Shown here piece by piece: positions 18,222-26,280 of a stretch of 64,000 nucleotides of DNA. The DNA is from Arsukibacterium sp. UBA5043 (lineage in GTDB: Bacteria > Pseudomonadota > Gammaproteobacteria > Enterobacterales > Alteromonadaceae): positions 186,001 through 250,000 of the forward strand of contig DIBV01000001.1 of the NCBI GenBank assembly GCA_002415085.1, given 5' to 3'. The translations under genes were made by a program, and so were the position numbers. The stretch's first letter is position 1. Each line of letters opens with the position of its first letter. The notes beneath the pieces were generated by a model. That model ran no database searches and was not told where the DNA came from. It was given only the letters and a program-made list of their open reading frames with translations.

Positions 18222-18962
18222 TTATATCGACTGCAGGTGTGTCTGCTGTGACAGGGCATTTCGTTCAATCAGGCTTAGCTCCCGATAATGCCCCACCGCC
18301 AGATCACCGAGTCCTATGTTACCCATAGCAATACGGGTTAACGTCGTCACCCGGTAACCCAGCGCTTTACACATATAGCGAATTTGCCGATGCAGGCCCT
18401 GGGTCAGAATAATGTCAAATTGCCCGGGGCCTGTGCCGCTAACCTGGCAAGGCCTGGATTGGTAATGGTTATTACCAAGCTGCCAGCTAACCCCTGCGGC
18501 CATCTGGCTGATAAATTCAGGGGTGACTGGTTTGTCCGTGTTAACAACATAACGTTTACTGTAGTGGTAATCAGGATGCAATAGCCGCTGACAGAGGGCG
18601 CCGTCATTAGTTAGCAGCATTAAGCCGCTGGAGTCTTTATCGAGCCGGCCAACGGCAAATAAGCGGATTGGAAAGGTTTTCAGCAACTGATACAGGCTGG
18701 CCGGGTCATCCGGGCGGTTATTGCAATCCATGCCAACGGGTTTATGGTACAGCAGATAACTCAGCGCTGGGGCAGCGGTAAGTGTCGCACCGTTTATCCG
18801 GATGTTGTCAGCCTGACTGACTAAATCGGTATGTTTGGCCGGATTACCGTTTACCTCAACCTGGGCTTTTGATATTAAGCGCTCAGCAGCGCGGCGCGAG
18901 CAGTGACCACTTTGCGCTATCCACTTCGCCAGTCGGTGCTGAATGTCAGGTTTATTATCCAA
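18222..18962 (-). CDS. RsuA/RluF-type pseudouridine synthase
   Basis: 246 residues. N-terminal S4 RNA-binding domain (LAKWIAQSGHCSRRAAERLISKAQVEVNG, ~11-39), then a pseudouridine synthase core. The catalytic motif is GRLDKDSSGLMLLTNDG (catalytic Asp in RLD), followed by KRYVV and QGLHRQIRYMCKALGYRV. The layout is closest to E. coli RluF (23S rRNA/tRNA uridine isomerisation) without its long basic tail. No ATG is available: TTG at 18962 is the only good start and no strong RBS is seen. The target base is inference. Confidence 0.82.
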   Translation of the reverse strand: MDNKPDIQHRLAKWIAQSGHCSRRAAERLISKAQVEVNGNPAKHTDLVSQADNIRINGATLTAAPALSYLLYHKPVGMDCNNRPDDPASLYQLLKTFPIRLFAVGRLDKDSSGLMLLTNDGALCQRLLHPDYHYSKRYVVNTDKPVTPEFISQMAAGVSWQLGNNHYQSRPCQVSGTGPGQFDIILTQGLHRQIRYMCKALGYRVTTLTRIAMGNIGLGDLAVGHYRELSLIERNALSQQTHLQSI

Positions 18963-19106
18963 GATGGTTTGCTTAAATTGGTTTACGAAATATGGACGCT
19001 AAAAGTAGGTGGCAGCGCATATTGTCATAATACTGCCATCAACAACTGGCAAACTATGCCCTGTTACACCTTCCTTCCTGGATATTGTTCACTCTGTTAG
19101 TGATGA

Positions 19107-19130
19107 TGGGAGCATTTGCTCCCAGTTTTT
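19107..19130 (+). terminator. Plus-strand intrinsic terminator without an assigned gene
   Basis: A GGGAGCA/TGCTCCC hairpin followed by TTTTT on the plus strand. Both flanking genes are on minus, so its transcript is unknown. On minus the T-run is absent. Confidence 0.55.
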
Positions 19131-19144
19131 CTGCCATTTTCCAG

Positions 19145-19837
19145 CTAGTTGTTTTCTTCTTTTAAGCGGGTAGGATAGCGCTGATAAATCAGCTGCACGG
19201 CATCACTGATAGCTTGCTGTGGCTCAGCCATCGCTTTTTTCGTCAGTCGGCCATCAACCAGACCTTGCCATACCAGGCGTTGTTCAGCGGCATCAATGAC
19301 GTCGATTGTTACCGTACCCACTTTATATTCATTTTTTTCCAGCCGGTTGCCAAATAGTGGAATACCAAACATAAAACTGCTGCTTCTGCTGTAATAACCG
19401 TATCCGGCATTAATTGAAAAGGGTGAGCTGCGCACATCGCTGCGGGTTTCGACATTAGTCATGTAATTCACCAGCAGTTGCGGGTTTTGTTCACTGTATT
19501 GATAGCCCAGCGCAACCATTTCAGCATTGATCGCAGTTTTAAAATGCTGGTCAAGTAAAGTGGTATAGGCCTTGGCTTCAAGATCTGCAGCTTTGACTTC
19601 TGCCGCCAGGGGTTCAGTTCCGGGTGTTTGTGGCTGCGGCTCGGTAGCTGTTTGATCCTCCGGAACTGGCTGATAAAACCCATAGGTTTGGTATTGCTGA
19701 AAATTGACATTTCGATCGTAATCTATTGTAGCCTGCCGTGGGCTGGAGCAGGCGCTTAGACCCAGAGACAGGGCTGCGACAAGGCTGAATGCCCGCAGCA
19801 GAGTGTTGTAAAAAAACGTGTTATCTAAAAAAGCCAT
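19145..19837 (-). CDS. DUF4136 lipoprotein
   Basis: 230 residues. A signal sequence with lipobox LSAC (Cys ~30) is followed by a DUF4136 domain: the N-terminal ATIDYDRNVNFQQYQTYGFY strand, an LLVNYMTNVETRSDV strand and a C-terminal VGTVTIDVIDAAEQRLVWQGLVDGRL strand with AISDAVQLIYQRYP. A Pro/Thr/Glu-rich insertion (~57-78) splits the start of the domain. Probably an outer-membrane or periplasmic lipoprotein; function of the family unknown. RBS AAGAGG before the ATG. Monocistronic. Confidence 0.85.
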   Translation of the reverse strand: MAFLDNTFFYNTLLRAFSLVAALSLGLSACSSPRQATIDYDRNVNFQQYQTYGFYQPVPEDQTATEPQPQTPGTEPLAAEVKAADLEAKAYTTLLDQHFKTAINAEMVALGYQYSEQNPQLLVNYMTNVETRSDVRSSPFSINAGYGYYSRSSSFMFGIPLFGNRLEKNEYKVGTVTIDVIDAAEQRLVWQGLVDGRLTKKAMAEPQQAISDAVQLIYQRYPTRLKEENN

Positions 19838-19999
19838 AGTTGCCTCTTACCAGGGTAAACCGATATCTTAAGTGTATAGCAGCTAAGACCTGTTGCTAAA
19901 CAATAAGTTTGGTTAATTTGTAAATTGTCGGATTACTAACGGCTAATTACCGACTTTAGTTCAGTTTAAGGAAACAGCAACTGAATGCCAGCTAAAGCA

Positions 20000-20020
20000 C
20001 AACCCGCCGGCGGCGGGTTG
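20000..20020 (-). terminator. Hairpin downstream of the FadL-family gene
   Basis: A perfect 9-bp stem CAACCCGCC/GGCGGGTTG with a 3-base loop. The following T-content on minus is weak (TGCTTTAG), so termination strength is uncertain. Confidence 0.5.
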
Positions 20021-20062
20021 ATGATATGGTGATAGGTAATAACGGCGACAACCGAGAACTCA

Positions 20063-21544
20063 TTAAAACATATAATTAAACTGTACGGCCAGTAACTGCC
20101 CTTTATTCCTGTACTGGCCCTGATAACCGCTGTTATAAAGCGGCTCATCTTGAACATTATACTCACGCTCGCTTACTGTTACGTCACCGGTAAACAAATA
20201 GCCATAAGCCATATCAATGCTTAACTGCTGATTGAGCTGCCAGTTGGCCCCAACAGTCAACCATACCCGATCATCCGTTGGGATACGGGCGGTTTTGTGC
20301 TCTGATGCTATCGGGTTTTCATCAAACGCGGCTCCGGCTTTCAGGGTTAAGCCGGGTTGGTAAACATAACTTGCACCCAACGCCGCAGACCAGCTGTTTT
20401 GCCACTGTTGCGGAATATAACCGATATAGCCTTGGCTGTTCAGATTTGGCGGCCGCTGCGTATTCAGCGAAATACTGGGGTTTGGATCATTGCTGACGAT
20501 ATCAATACTGTCAAACTCACTCCACTGCGTCCAGGCAATACTTAGCTGTAAAGACAACGCAGTTGAAATTTGCTGATCCAGACCAAAGGCCGCACTGGCA
20601 GGTGTGGTCAGTGCCAGCTGGCTCGATTCTGTTAGCCGGCTATTTGCCGCTAATTTACCGGTAGTCAAATCAATGGCCGGCAGGTTAGGCGCCACCACCA
20701 GATAATTGGGGTTGCCAGCAACGTTGGCGCCGGTAAGCGGAGTATTGGTAATTACCGAGTCACCTTGCAGCGTATAGCGCACGGCTGAATGCCAGGTCAA
20801 CGCCAACCGGGTACCTGCCACAGGCTCACCATGAATACCAAAAGTATAGCCAAAGGCAACGTCATCGCCCGCCACTTCATAGTGGCTGTTGCAGTATGCA
20901 TCGTTATAAACGGCAGCACCAAACATCGCGTTTGTGGTGGCCTCACCCAGCTCACATAAACCACTATGGTCTTTATATTTTGATAAGGTGCCTTGTGCAT
21001 GATTAATTGAAACACCCACGCCAACCGACCATTGTTCATTTAGCTGGTAACCGATTGCCGGCTGCAGGCTTAATACCTGTATGGCAGTTTCATCGGCAAA
21101 ATAGCGGCCAACAAAGTCGTTGTCATAGTTTGATGACAAGCCAAAGGGCACATAAAAGCCAATGCCCCAGCTTAGCTGATCTGACACTTTGTCTGCATAA
21201 AATACAAATGGCACCAGTTCAGTTAAACTATTTGCCCCTTCTGTTTTTCCGATTACCGGTTGGCCATTGGCACTTTGCGCACTGGCATCGCGATAATTGG
21301 TTTTGGCGTTAATCAGGTTTAAGCCTGCAGATAATTGTGCGCCATTCAGGCTGGTCAGTCTGGTCAGGGCAGCCGGATTAGAATATACCAGGCTGGCATC
21401 GCTGATTTGGGCGCCGCGCCCGGCGTAGGCATTGCCCATGCTGCTAACCGATTGTTCAAATAGTTTGTAGCCTTCCGCAAAGGCATTGGCGCTGCTAAGG
21501 GTCAGTGTCAGTGCCATAAAAAGGCGGTTTTTTGAAAAAGTCAT
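20063..21544 (-). CDS. fadL: FadL/OmpP1/TodX-family outer membrane transporter
   Basis: 493 residues with a signal peptide ending in NAFAEGYKLFEQSVSSMGNAYAG, which contains the FadL-type N-terminal plug segment. Many amphipathic beta strands follow and the protein ends in aromatic Phe (QFNYMF), as for outer-membrane barrels. A short Cys-bearing loop (CELGEATTNAMFGAAVYNDAYC) near ~199 may form a disulfide. The family takes up long-chain fatty acids or other hydrophobic compounds. GGAG precedes the ATG by 7 bases. Divergent from the RND operon. The fatty-acid substrate is inferred. Confidence 0.85.
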   Translation of the reverse strand: MTFSKNRLFMALTLTLSSANAFAEGYKLFEQSVSSMGNAYAGRGAQISDASLVYSNPAALTRLTSLNGAQLSAGLNLINAKTNYRDASAQSANGQPVIGKTEGANSLTELVPFVFYADKVSDQLSWGIGFYVPFGLSSNYDNDFVGRYFADETAIQVLSLQPAIGYQLNEQWSVGVGVSINHAQGTLSKYKDHSGLCELGEATTNAMFGAAVYNDAYCNSHYEVAGDDVAFGYTFGIHGEPVAGTRLALTWHSAVRYTLQGDSVITNTPLTGANVAGNPNYLVVAPNLPAIDLTTGKLAANSRLTESSQLALTTPASAAFGLDQQISTALSLQLSIAWTQWSEFDSIDIVSNDPNPSISLNTQRPPNLNSQGYIGYIPQQWQNSWSAALGASYVYQPGLTLKAGAAFDENPIASEHKTARIPTDDRVWLTVGANWQLNQQLSIDMAYGYLFTGDVTVSEREYNVQDEPLYNSGYQGQYRNKGQLLAVQFNYMF

Positions 21545-21862
21545 CTGCTTACTCCGTCATTATCTTCTGGCCATTATAATGAGGTCAGACCTTAGAGTAC
21601 ATGCACTACTTCCTGCTTGGCGGGCTATTTATCGCAAGACTTCACTATTTTTCACTAAATTTTAGTGTAAATCACCAACTGATATCGACTGATAATAATC
21701 AGTTACAAAGTAAATATATTTAACTAATTGAATAGTAATATAAAACATATAAAATTCAGTCTGGCATAGCCTCTGCATTAGTTGCTACCAGTGGTAATAA
21801 AAAATTTGAAAATGCCGTGAGTCAACACCCTGACGGTAAGTGCAAAACAAGGACCTTATAAA
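21545..21862. promoter_or_regulatory. AT-rich divergent intergenic region with two inverted repeats
   Basis: 318 bases between fadL and the RND adaptor. No gene is seen. It holds CACTAAA-T-TTTAGTG (21653-21667), a 15-bp palindrome, and AACTGAT-N14-ATCAGTT (21677-21704). The stretch 21710-21760 is very AT-rich. The two palindromes could be repressor operators for either gene; no regulator gene is adjacent. Confidence 0.45.
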
Positions 21863-22918
21863 ATGAAAACGTTATCTCTGGTTGTGGCAGTATTCAGTTC
21901 GACAGTTTTTCTGACTGGTTGTAATCAGGCCAACAGCAGCAGCAATAGTGACGCGGCTGAAGTGGTAGCAATACCGGTTGAGGCCGCCTTAGCACGTCCG
22001 GGAGAAATTAGTAGTAGTTACCATACTAATACTACCCTGGAAGCACGTGCTGAGACCGATGTTATCAGCAAAAGCAGTGGTATTGTGCAACAGGTGCTGG
22101 TGGAAGAAGGCGATTATGTTAAAGCCGGCCAGTTGTTGGCGGTGCTGGAGAACGAACGGCAGCGTTTTATGCTGGCTAAAGAGCAAGCCGAACTCAGCAG
22201 GTTGGAAAGCGAACTACAACGCATGGCAGAAATGTACCAGCGCAAATTAATCAGCACCGATGTGTATGAAAAGTTGCGCTGGCAGCATGATGCAATTAAA
22301 GCGTCAGTCGACTTAGCTGAATTAAGTGTCCGCGAAACTGAAATTCGAGCGCCAATTGCCGGGGTTGTGTCGCGCCGCTATGTGAAAGTTGGTCAGCTTA
22401 TCAGCCAGATGGCACCACAGTCTTTATTTCACCTGGTAGCCAACAGCGAGCTTGAAGCCGTAGTGCATATTCCTGAACAACAACTGGCACAGGCTAAAGC
22501 CGGCCAGGCTGCGATTTTACGCTTCGCTGGCATGCAGCCGGTACAGGCGAACATCAGCCGTATTTCGCCAGTGGTAGATGCGCAGTCAGGTACGGTCCGT
22601 ACTACGCTGATAATCGACAACCAAAAGGGTGAATTACGTCCTGGCATGTTTGCTCAGGTAGAGCTGAAGTTTGATGTGAAAACTGATGCTTTGCTGGTGC
22701 CTAAACGGGCTATTATCACTATCGATAACTTACATAGCGTATTTGTGGTGGATAGCGAGGACAACGTTAGCCGCAAAGTGGTCCACCTTGGTTACAGTTC
22801 AGATAATACGGTTGAAATTTTAGATGGTATCACTACCGGCGAGCAGGTTGTGGTTGCCGGTCAGGGCGCGCTGAAGGACCAAAGTCTGGTCAAGGTTGTC
22901 ACCATCCGCGAGTTTTAA
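21863..22918 (+). CDS. RND efflux periplasmic adaptor (membrane fusion) lipoprotein
   Basis: 351 residues. Signal with lipobox LTGC (Cys20), then a split lipoyl/barrel-sandwich domain (VISKSSGIVQQVLVEEGDYVKAGQLLAVLE and ETEIRAPIAGVVSRRYVKVGQLI) flanking a short alpha-hairpin, a beta-barrel (GMFAQVELKF) and a membrane-proximal domain. It is the adaptor that links the inner-membrane pump to an outer-membrane channel; no TolC-like gene is in the window. AAGGA before the ATG. First gene of the efflux cluster; a terminator-like hairpin separates it from the pump genes. Confidence 0.88.
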   Translation: MKTLSLVVAVFSSTVFLTGCNQANSSSNSDAAEVVAIPVEAALARPGEISSSYHTNTTLEARAETDVISKSSGIVQQVLVEEGDYVKAGQLLAVLENERQRFMLAKEQAELSRLESELQRMAEMYQRKLISTDVYEKLRWQHDAIKASVDLAELSVRETEIRAPIAGVVSRRYVKVGQLISQMAPQSLFHLVANSELEAVVHIPEQQLAQAKAGQAAILRFAGMQPVQANISRISPVVDAQSGTVRTTLIIDNQKGELRPGMFAQVELKFDVKTDALLVPKRAIITIDNLHSVFVVDSEDNVSRKVVHLGYSSDNTVEILDGITTGEQVVVAGQGALKDQSLVKVVTIREF

Positions 22919-22926
22919 CACACTAC

Positions 22927-22948
22927 GCCCGGCACTGCCGGGCTTTTT
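22927..22948 (+). terminator. Intrinsic terminator between adaptor and pump genes
   Basis: GCCCGGC-ACT-GCCGGGC followed by TTTTT, in the 74-base gap between adaptor and first permease. Partial read-through would give more adaptor than pump mRNA. Confidence 0.75.
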
Positions 22949-22992
22949 AGTACAGTAACGATTAAAAAATAAAAAATACTGAAAAGGAATTA

Positions 22993-25900
22993 ATGATGAA
23001 ACTGGTTGATGTAGCGGTGGCGCGCCCGGTTACGATATGGATGTTTACCTTTGGCATCCTGTTATTTGGTTTGGTCTCAGCAGGGCGGCTGGCCGTTAAT
23101 TTGCTTCCCGATCTCTCTTATCCCAGCTTGACCATTCGCACCGAATACCTGGGGGCTGCGCCAGTTGAAGTTGAACAACTGGTCAGTAAGCCGATAGAGG
23201 AAGCATTGGGCATAGTTAAAGGCGTACATAAGGTGCAATCGGTCTCACGCTCTGGTCGTTCTGATGTGGTGCTGGAGTTTGACTGGGGCACCGATATGGA
23301 TTTGGCAATGCTGGAGGTACGCGAAAAACTTGATGTACTCATGCTACCGCTGGATATTGAAAAACCCTTGCTGTTGCGCTTTAACCCTAATTTAGACCCC
23401 GTAGTGCGCCTGGCATTAAGCCGTGCAGGCGGCATCAATACAGAGCAGGAATTGGTAACCTTACGCACCTACGCTGAAGAGGATTTACGCCGTAAACTTG
23501 AGGCGATGCCCGGGATTGCCGCAGTGCGACCCGATGGTGGCTTGAGTCAGGAAATTCAGGTATTAGTTGACCCGAATAAACTGAGTCAGTTGCAGCTGGA
23601 TATCGGGCTAATCAGCAGCCGGCTGGCAGAGGAGAATATCAATTTAGCCGGTGGCCGGCTTGAAACCCCGGGCTACGATTTTCTGGTACGTACCATCAAC
23701 CAGTTTGCCGACTTGTCGGCCATTGAAAACCTGTATCTGGCTAACGTTGGCAGTTCGCAAATACGTTTAAAAGACGTGGCCACTGTGGTCGATGCGTTTG
23801 CCGACAGAAAAAGTGTTACCTACGTTAACGGCGCTGAAGCCATTGAAGTTGCCATTTATAAAGAAGGTGACGCTAACATTGTTAAGGTTGCTGAATCACT
23901 GCTGGCGCAGTTACCTGCTCTTCGTAAAGGATTACCCCAGGATTATAATCTTACCCTGGTATACGATCAGTCAGCGTTTATTAAACAAGCCATCAATGAG
24001 GTAAAATCGGCCGGTATTATCGGTGGCTTACTGGCGATGCTGGTCCTCTATTTATTTTTACGAAATGTCTGGGCTACTGTCATTATCTCAGTCTCCATTC
24101 CTGTTTCTATTATTGCTACATTCAATCTGATGTACGGTCAGGGTATTACCTTAAATATGATGAGCCTGGGCGGCATAGCGCTGGCAGTGGGTTTGCTGGT
24201 CGACAACGCTATTGTGGTGCTTGAGAACATTGCCAGACACAAAGAGCAGGGCAAATCTGCGCCAGAGGCGGCCAGAACAGGCACCGGCGAAGTGGCGATG
24301 GCCATCACGGCGTCAACTCTGACAACAGTTGCGGTTTTCTTTCCACTGGTATTTGTTGAAGGAATTGCCGGCCAGCTTTTTAAAGATCAAGCCCTTACCG
24401 TAACTTTTGCCTTACTGGTGTCGTTAATTGTCGCGTTGACGCTTATTCCAACTATGGCGGCTCGTCAGCGTAAAATACTAACTACTGACGATACTGAGTC
24501 GGCAGGGACTCGGGTTAAAGGCAGCCGCTGGTATCACAAAGTTGGCCGCATACTGCTGTGGGTGCCAAAGATGATCGCTAAAGGCCTGTATTATTTTATG
24601 CTTGGGGTGTTAAGCCTGCTTACCCTGATCTGGCGTGCCATCAGCCGGGTATTGGGCCTGTTGTTCAAACCATTATTGTTTGTGGTACAAGTGAGTCTGG
24701 ACTGGCTAACCCGTGGTTACCGGCGTTTGCTCAGCAGCGCTTTGCATGGCAAAGTGCTCACTATCAGCTGTACCTTAATCATTGCCGCGTTATGTTACAG
24801 CCTGCTGCCACGACTTGGCGCCGATGTCATTCCTGAGCTGGCTCAGGGCGAGTTTTATGTTGAAATTCAGCTACCAATTGGTAGCGCTATTGAACAAACC
24901 GATACGGTGATTAAAGAGCTTGCCGCTATTGCTGCTCCACTGGTCGGGGTGGCTCGCAGCTATGGCCAGGTAGGGACTGGCGCGCAAATGACGGTAGACC
25001 CTACCATTGGTGGCAGCCATTGGGGCCGGCTAAACATAGTAATGCAACCGGGCAGTGAACCAGAACTCGAGCAGCAGGTAGCCACACAGCTGCGCCAGCA
25101 CATTGCCACTATGGCCGGGGTAAAAGCCCGCTTTGATCGCCCGGAATTGTTTAGTTTTGCTACGCCGCTGGAAATTGAACTTACCGGTTTTGAGCTGACA
25201 GAATTAAAACAGGCGGCGGATCAACTGGTAACCAGCCTGGCTGCGGAACCACGTTTTACAGATGTTAAAACCAGCTTGCGGCCCGGCCAACCTGAAATTA
25301 CCCTTTATTTTGATCATGCCCGCTTGGCGCAACTTGGCATGACTGCCCAGCAGGTTGCAAAACGGGTAGCCGTGTATGTAGGCGGGGAGGTTGCTGGCCA
25401 GTATTCGGTCAATGACCGCAAAATTGATATCCGGGTGCGGTTGGCTGAAGAATACCGGCAAACTGAGCAGCAACTGGCGGCACTTATTATCAACCCCGGC
25501 AGTGCGCAACCTTTGCCTTTATCAGCGGTGGCAGATATTCGTCGTGAACTGGGTCCCAGCGAAATAACCCGGGTAGCGCAGCAGCGGGTGGCTATTGTCA
25601 GCGCCAATCTGGCTTTTGGTGATTTAGAGCAAGCTACCACTACGGCCCGCGAGATTGTCGCCAAGCAAAGCCTGCCTTTTGGCGTCGGTGTGGTTGTTGC
25701 GGGCCAAAGCGAAGAGATGCAGCGCGCCTACCGTTCGCTGACTATGGCGTTATTACTGGCGGTCTTTCTGGTTTATCTGGTGATGGCCTCGCAGTTTGAA
25801 AATCTGCTGCAACCATTATTAATTTTATTTACCGTGCCGCTGGCCGGCGCCGGCGCCGTACTCGGCTTATGGTTAACCGATACCCGCTTATCCGTTATTG

Positions 25901-26280
25901 TATTTATCGGTCTGATTATGCTGGCCGGTATTGTGGTCAATAACGCCATCGTACTGATAGACCGGATTAATCAGTTACGCCAAAGTGGTATGGGGCTAAC
26001 TGAAGCCATTGTCGAAGGTGGTACCAGCCGTTTACGGCCGGTACTGATGACCACGTTGACAACGGTACTGGGCTTGTTGCCCATGGCGTTGGGGGGGGGA
26101 GATGGCAGCGAAATCAGGGCGCCGATGGCGATCACGGTTATTTTCGGTCTGATGTTATCTACCCTGTTAACGCTGGTGTTTATTCCGGTGCTATATGCCT
26201 TATTTAGCCGCCCGGCGGCAGCCGATGGCAGTCGGGTTCAACCTGTTGCGCTCGATAATCAGACGCAGGAGGCTTTATGA
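22993..26280 (+). CDS. RND efflux permease 1, with an enlarged central linker
   Basis: 1095 residues, HAE-type RND proton antiporter: TM1 (PVTIWMFTFGILLFGLVSAG), periplasmic pore loops, TM4 with GLLVDNAIVVLENI (one Asp, then Asn), and TM10 with GIVVNNAIVLIDRI. Between the two halves (about residues 493-585) there is an unusually long, basic and partly hydrophobic stretch, larger than the short linker of AcrB-like pumps. ATG at 22993 or 22996; AAGGA fits either. A run of nine G (26091-26099) lies in the C-terminal quarter. The 3' end overlaps the next permease by ATGA. Confidence 0.88.
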   Translation: MMKLVDVAVARPVTIWMFTFGILLFGLVSAGRLAVNLLPDLSYPSLTIRTEYLGAAPVEVEQLVSKPIEEALGIVKGVHKVQSVSRSGRSDVVLEFDWGTDMDLAMLEVREKLDVLMLPLDIEKPLLLRFNPNLDPVVRLALSRAGGINTEQELVTLRTYAEEDLRRKLEAMPGIAAVRPDGGLSQEIQVLVDPNKLSQLQLDIGLISSRLAEENINLAGGRLETPGYDFLVRTINQFADLSAIENLYLANVGSSQIRLKDVATVVDAFADRKSVTYVNGAEAIEVAIYKEGDANIVKVAESLLAQLPALRKGLPQDYNLTLVYDQSAFIKQAINEVKSAGIIGGLLAMLVLYLFLRNVWATVIISVSIPVSIIATFNLMYGQGITLNMMSLGGIALAVGLLVDNAIVVLENIARHKEQGKSAPEAARTGTGEVAMAITASTLTTVAVFFPLVFVEGIAGQLFKDQALTVTFALLVSLIVALTLIPTMAARQRKILTTDDTESAGTRVKGSRWYHKVGRILLWVPKMIAKGLYYFMLGVLSLLTLIWRAISRVLGLLFKPLLFVVQVSLDWLTRGYRRLLSSALHGKVLTISCTLIIAALCYSLLPRLGADVIPELAQGEFYVEIQLPIGSAIEQTDTVIKELAAIAAPLVGVARSYGQVGTGAQMTVDPTIGGSHWGRLNIVMQPGSEPELEQQVATQLRQHIATMAGVKARFDRPELFSFATPLEIELTGFELTELKQAADQLVTSLAAEPRFTDVKTSLRPGQPEITLYFDHARLAQLGMTAQQVAKRVAVYVGGEVAGQYSVNDRKIDIRVRLAEEYRQTEQQLAALIINPGSAQPLPLSAVADIRRELGPSEITRVAQQRVAIVSANLAFGDLEQATTTAREIVAKQSLPFGVGVVVAGQSEEMQRAYRSLTMALLLAVFLVYLVMASQFENLLQPLLILFTVPLAGAGAVLGLWLTDTRLSVIVFIGLIMLAGIVVNNAIVLIDRINQLRQSGMGLTEAIVEGGTSRLRPVLMTTLTTVLGLLPMALGGGDGSEIRAPMAITVIFGLMLSTLLTLVFIPVLYALFSRPAAADGSRVQPVALDNQTQEAL

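Noticed and set aside
18903..19100. 65-residue plus reading frame ending just before the orphan terminator
   Set aside because: Its first part is antisense to the pseudouridine synthase gene, it has no RBS and its composition is not convincing; an RNA is more likely than a protein.
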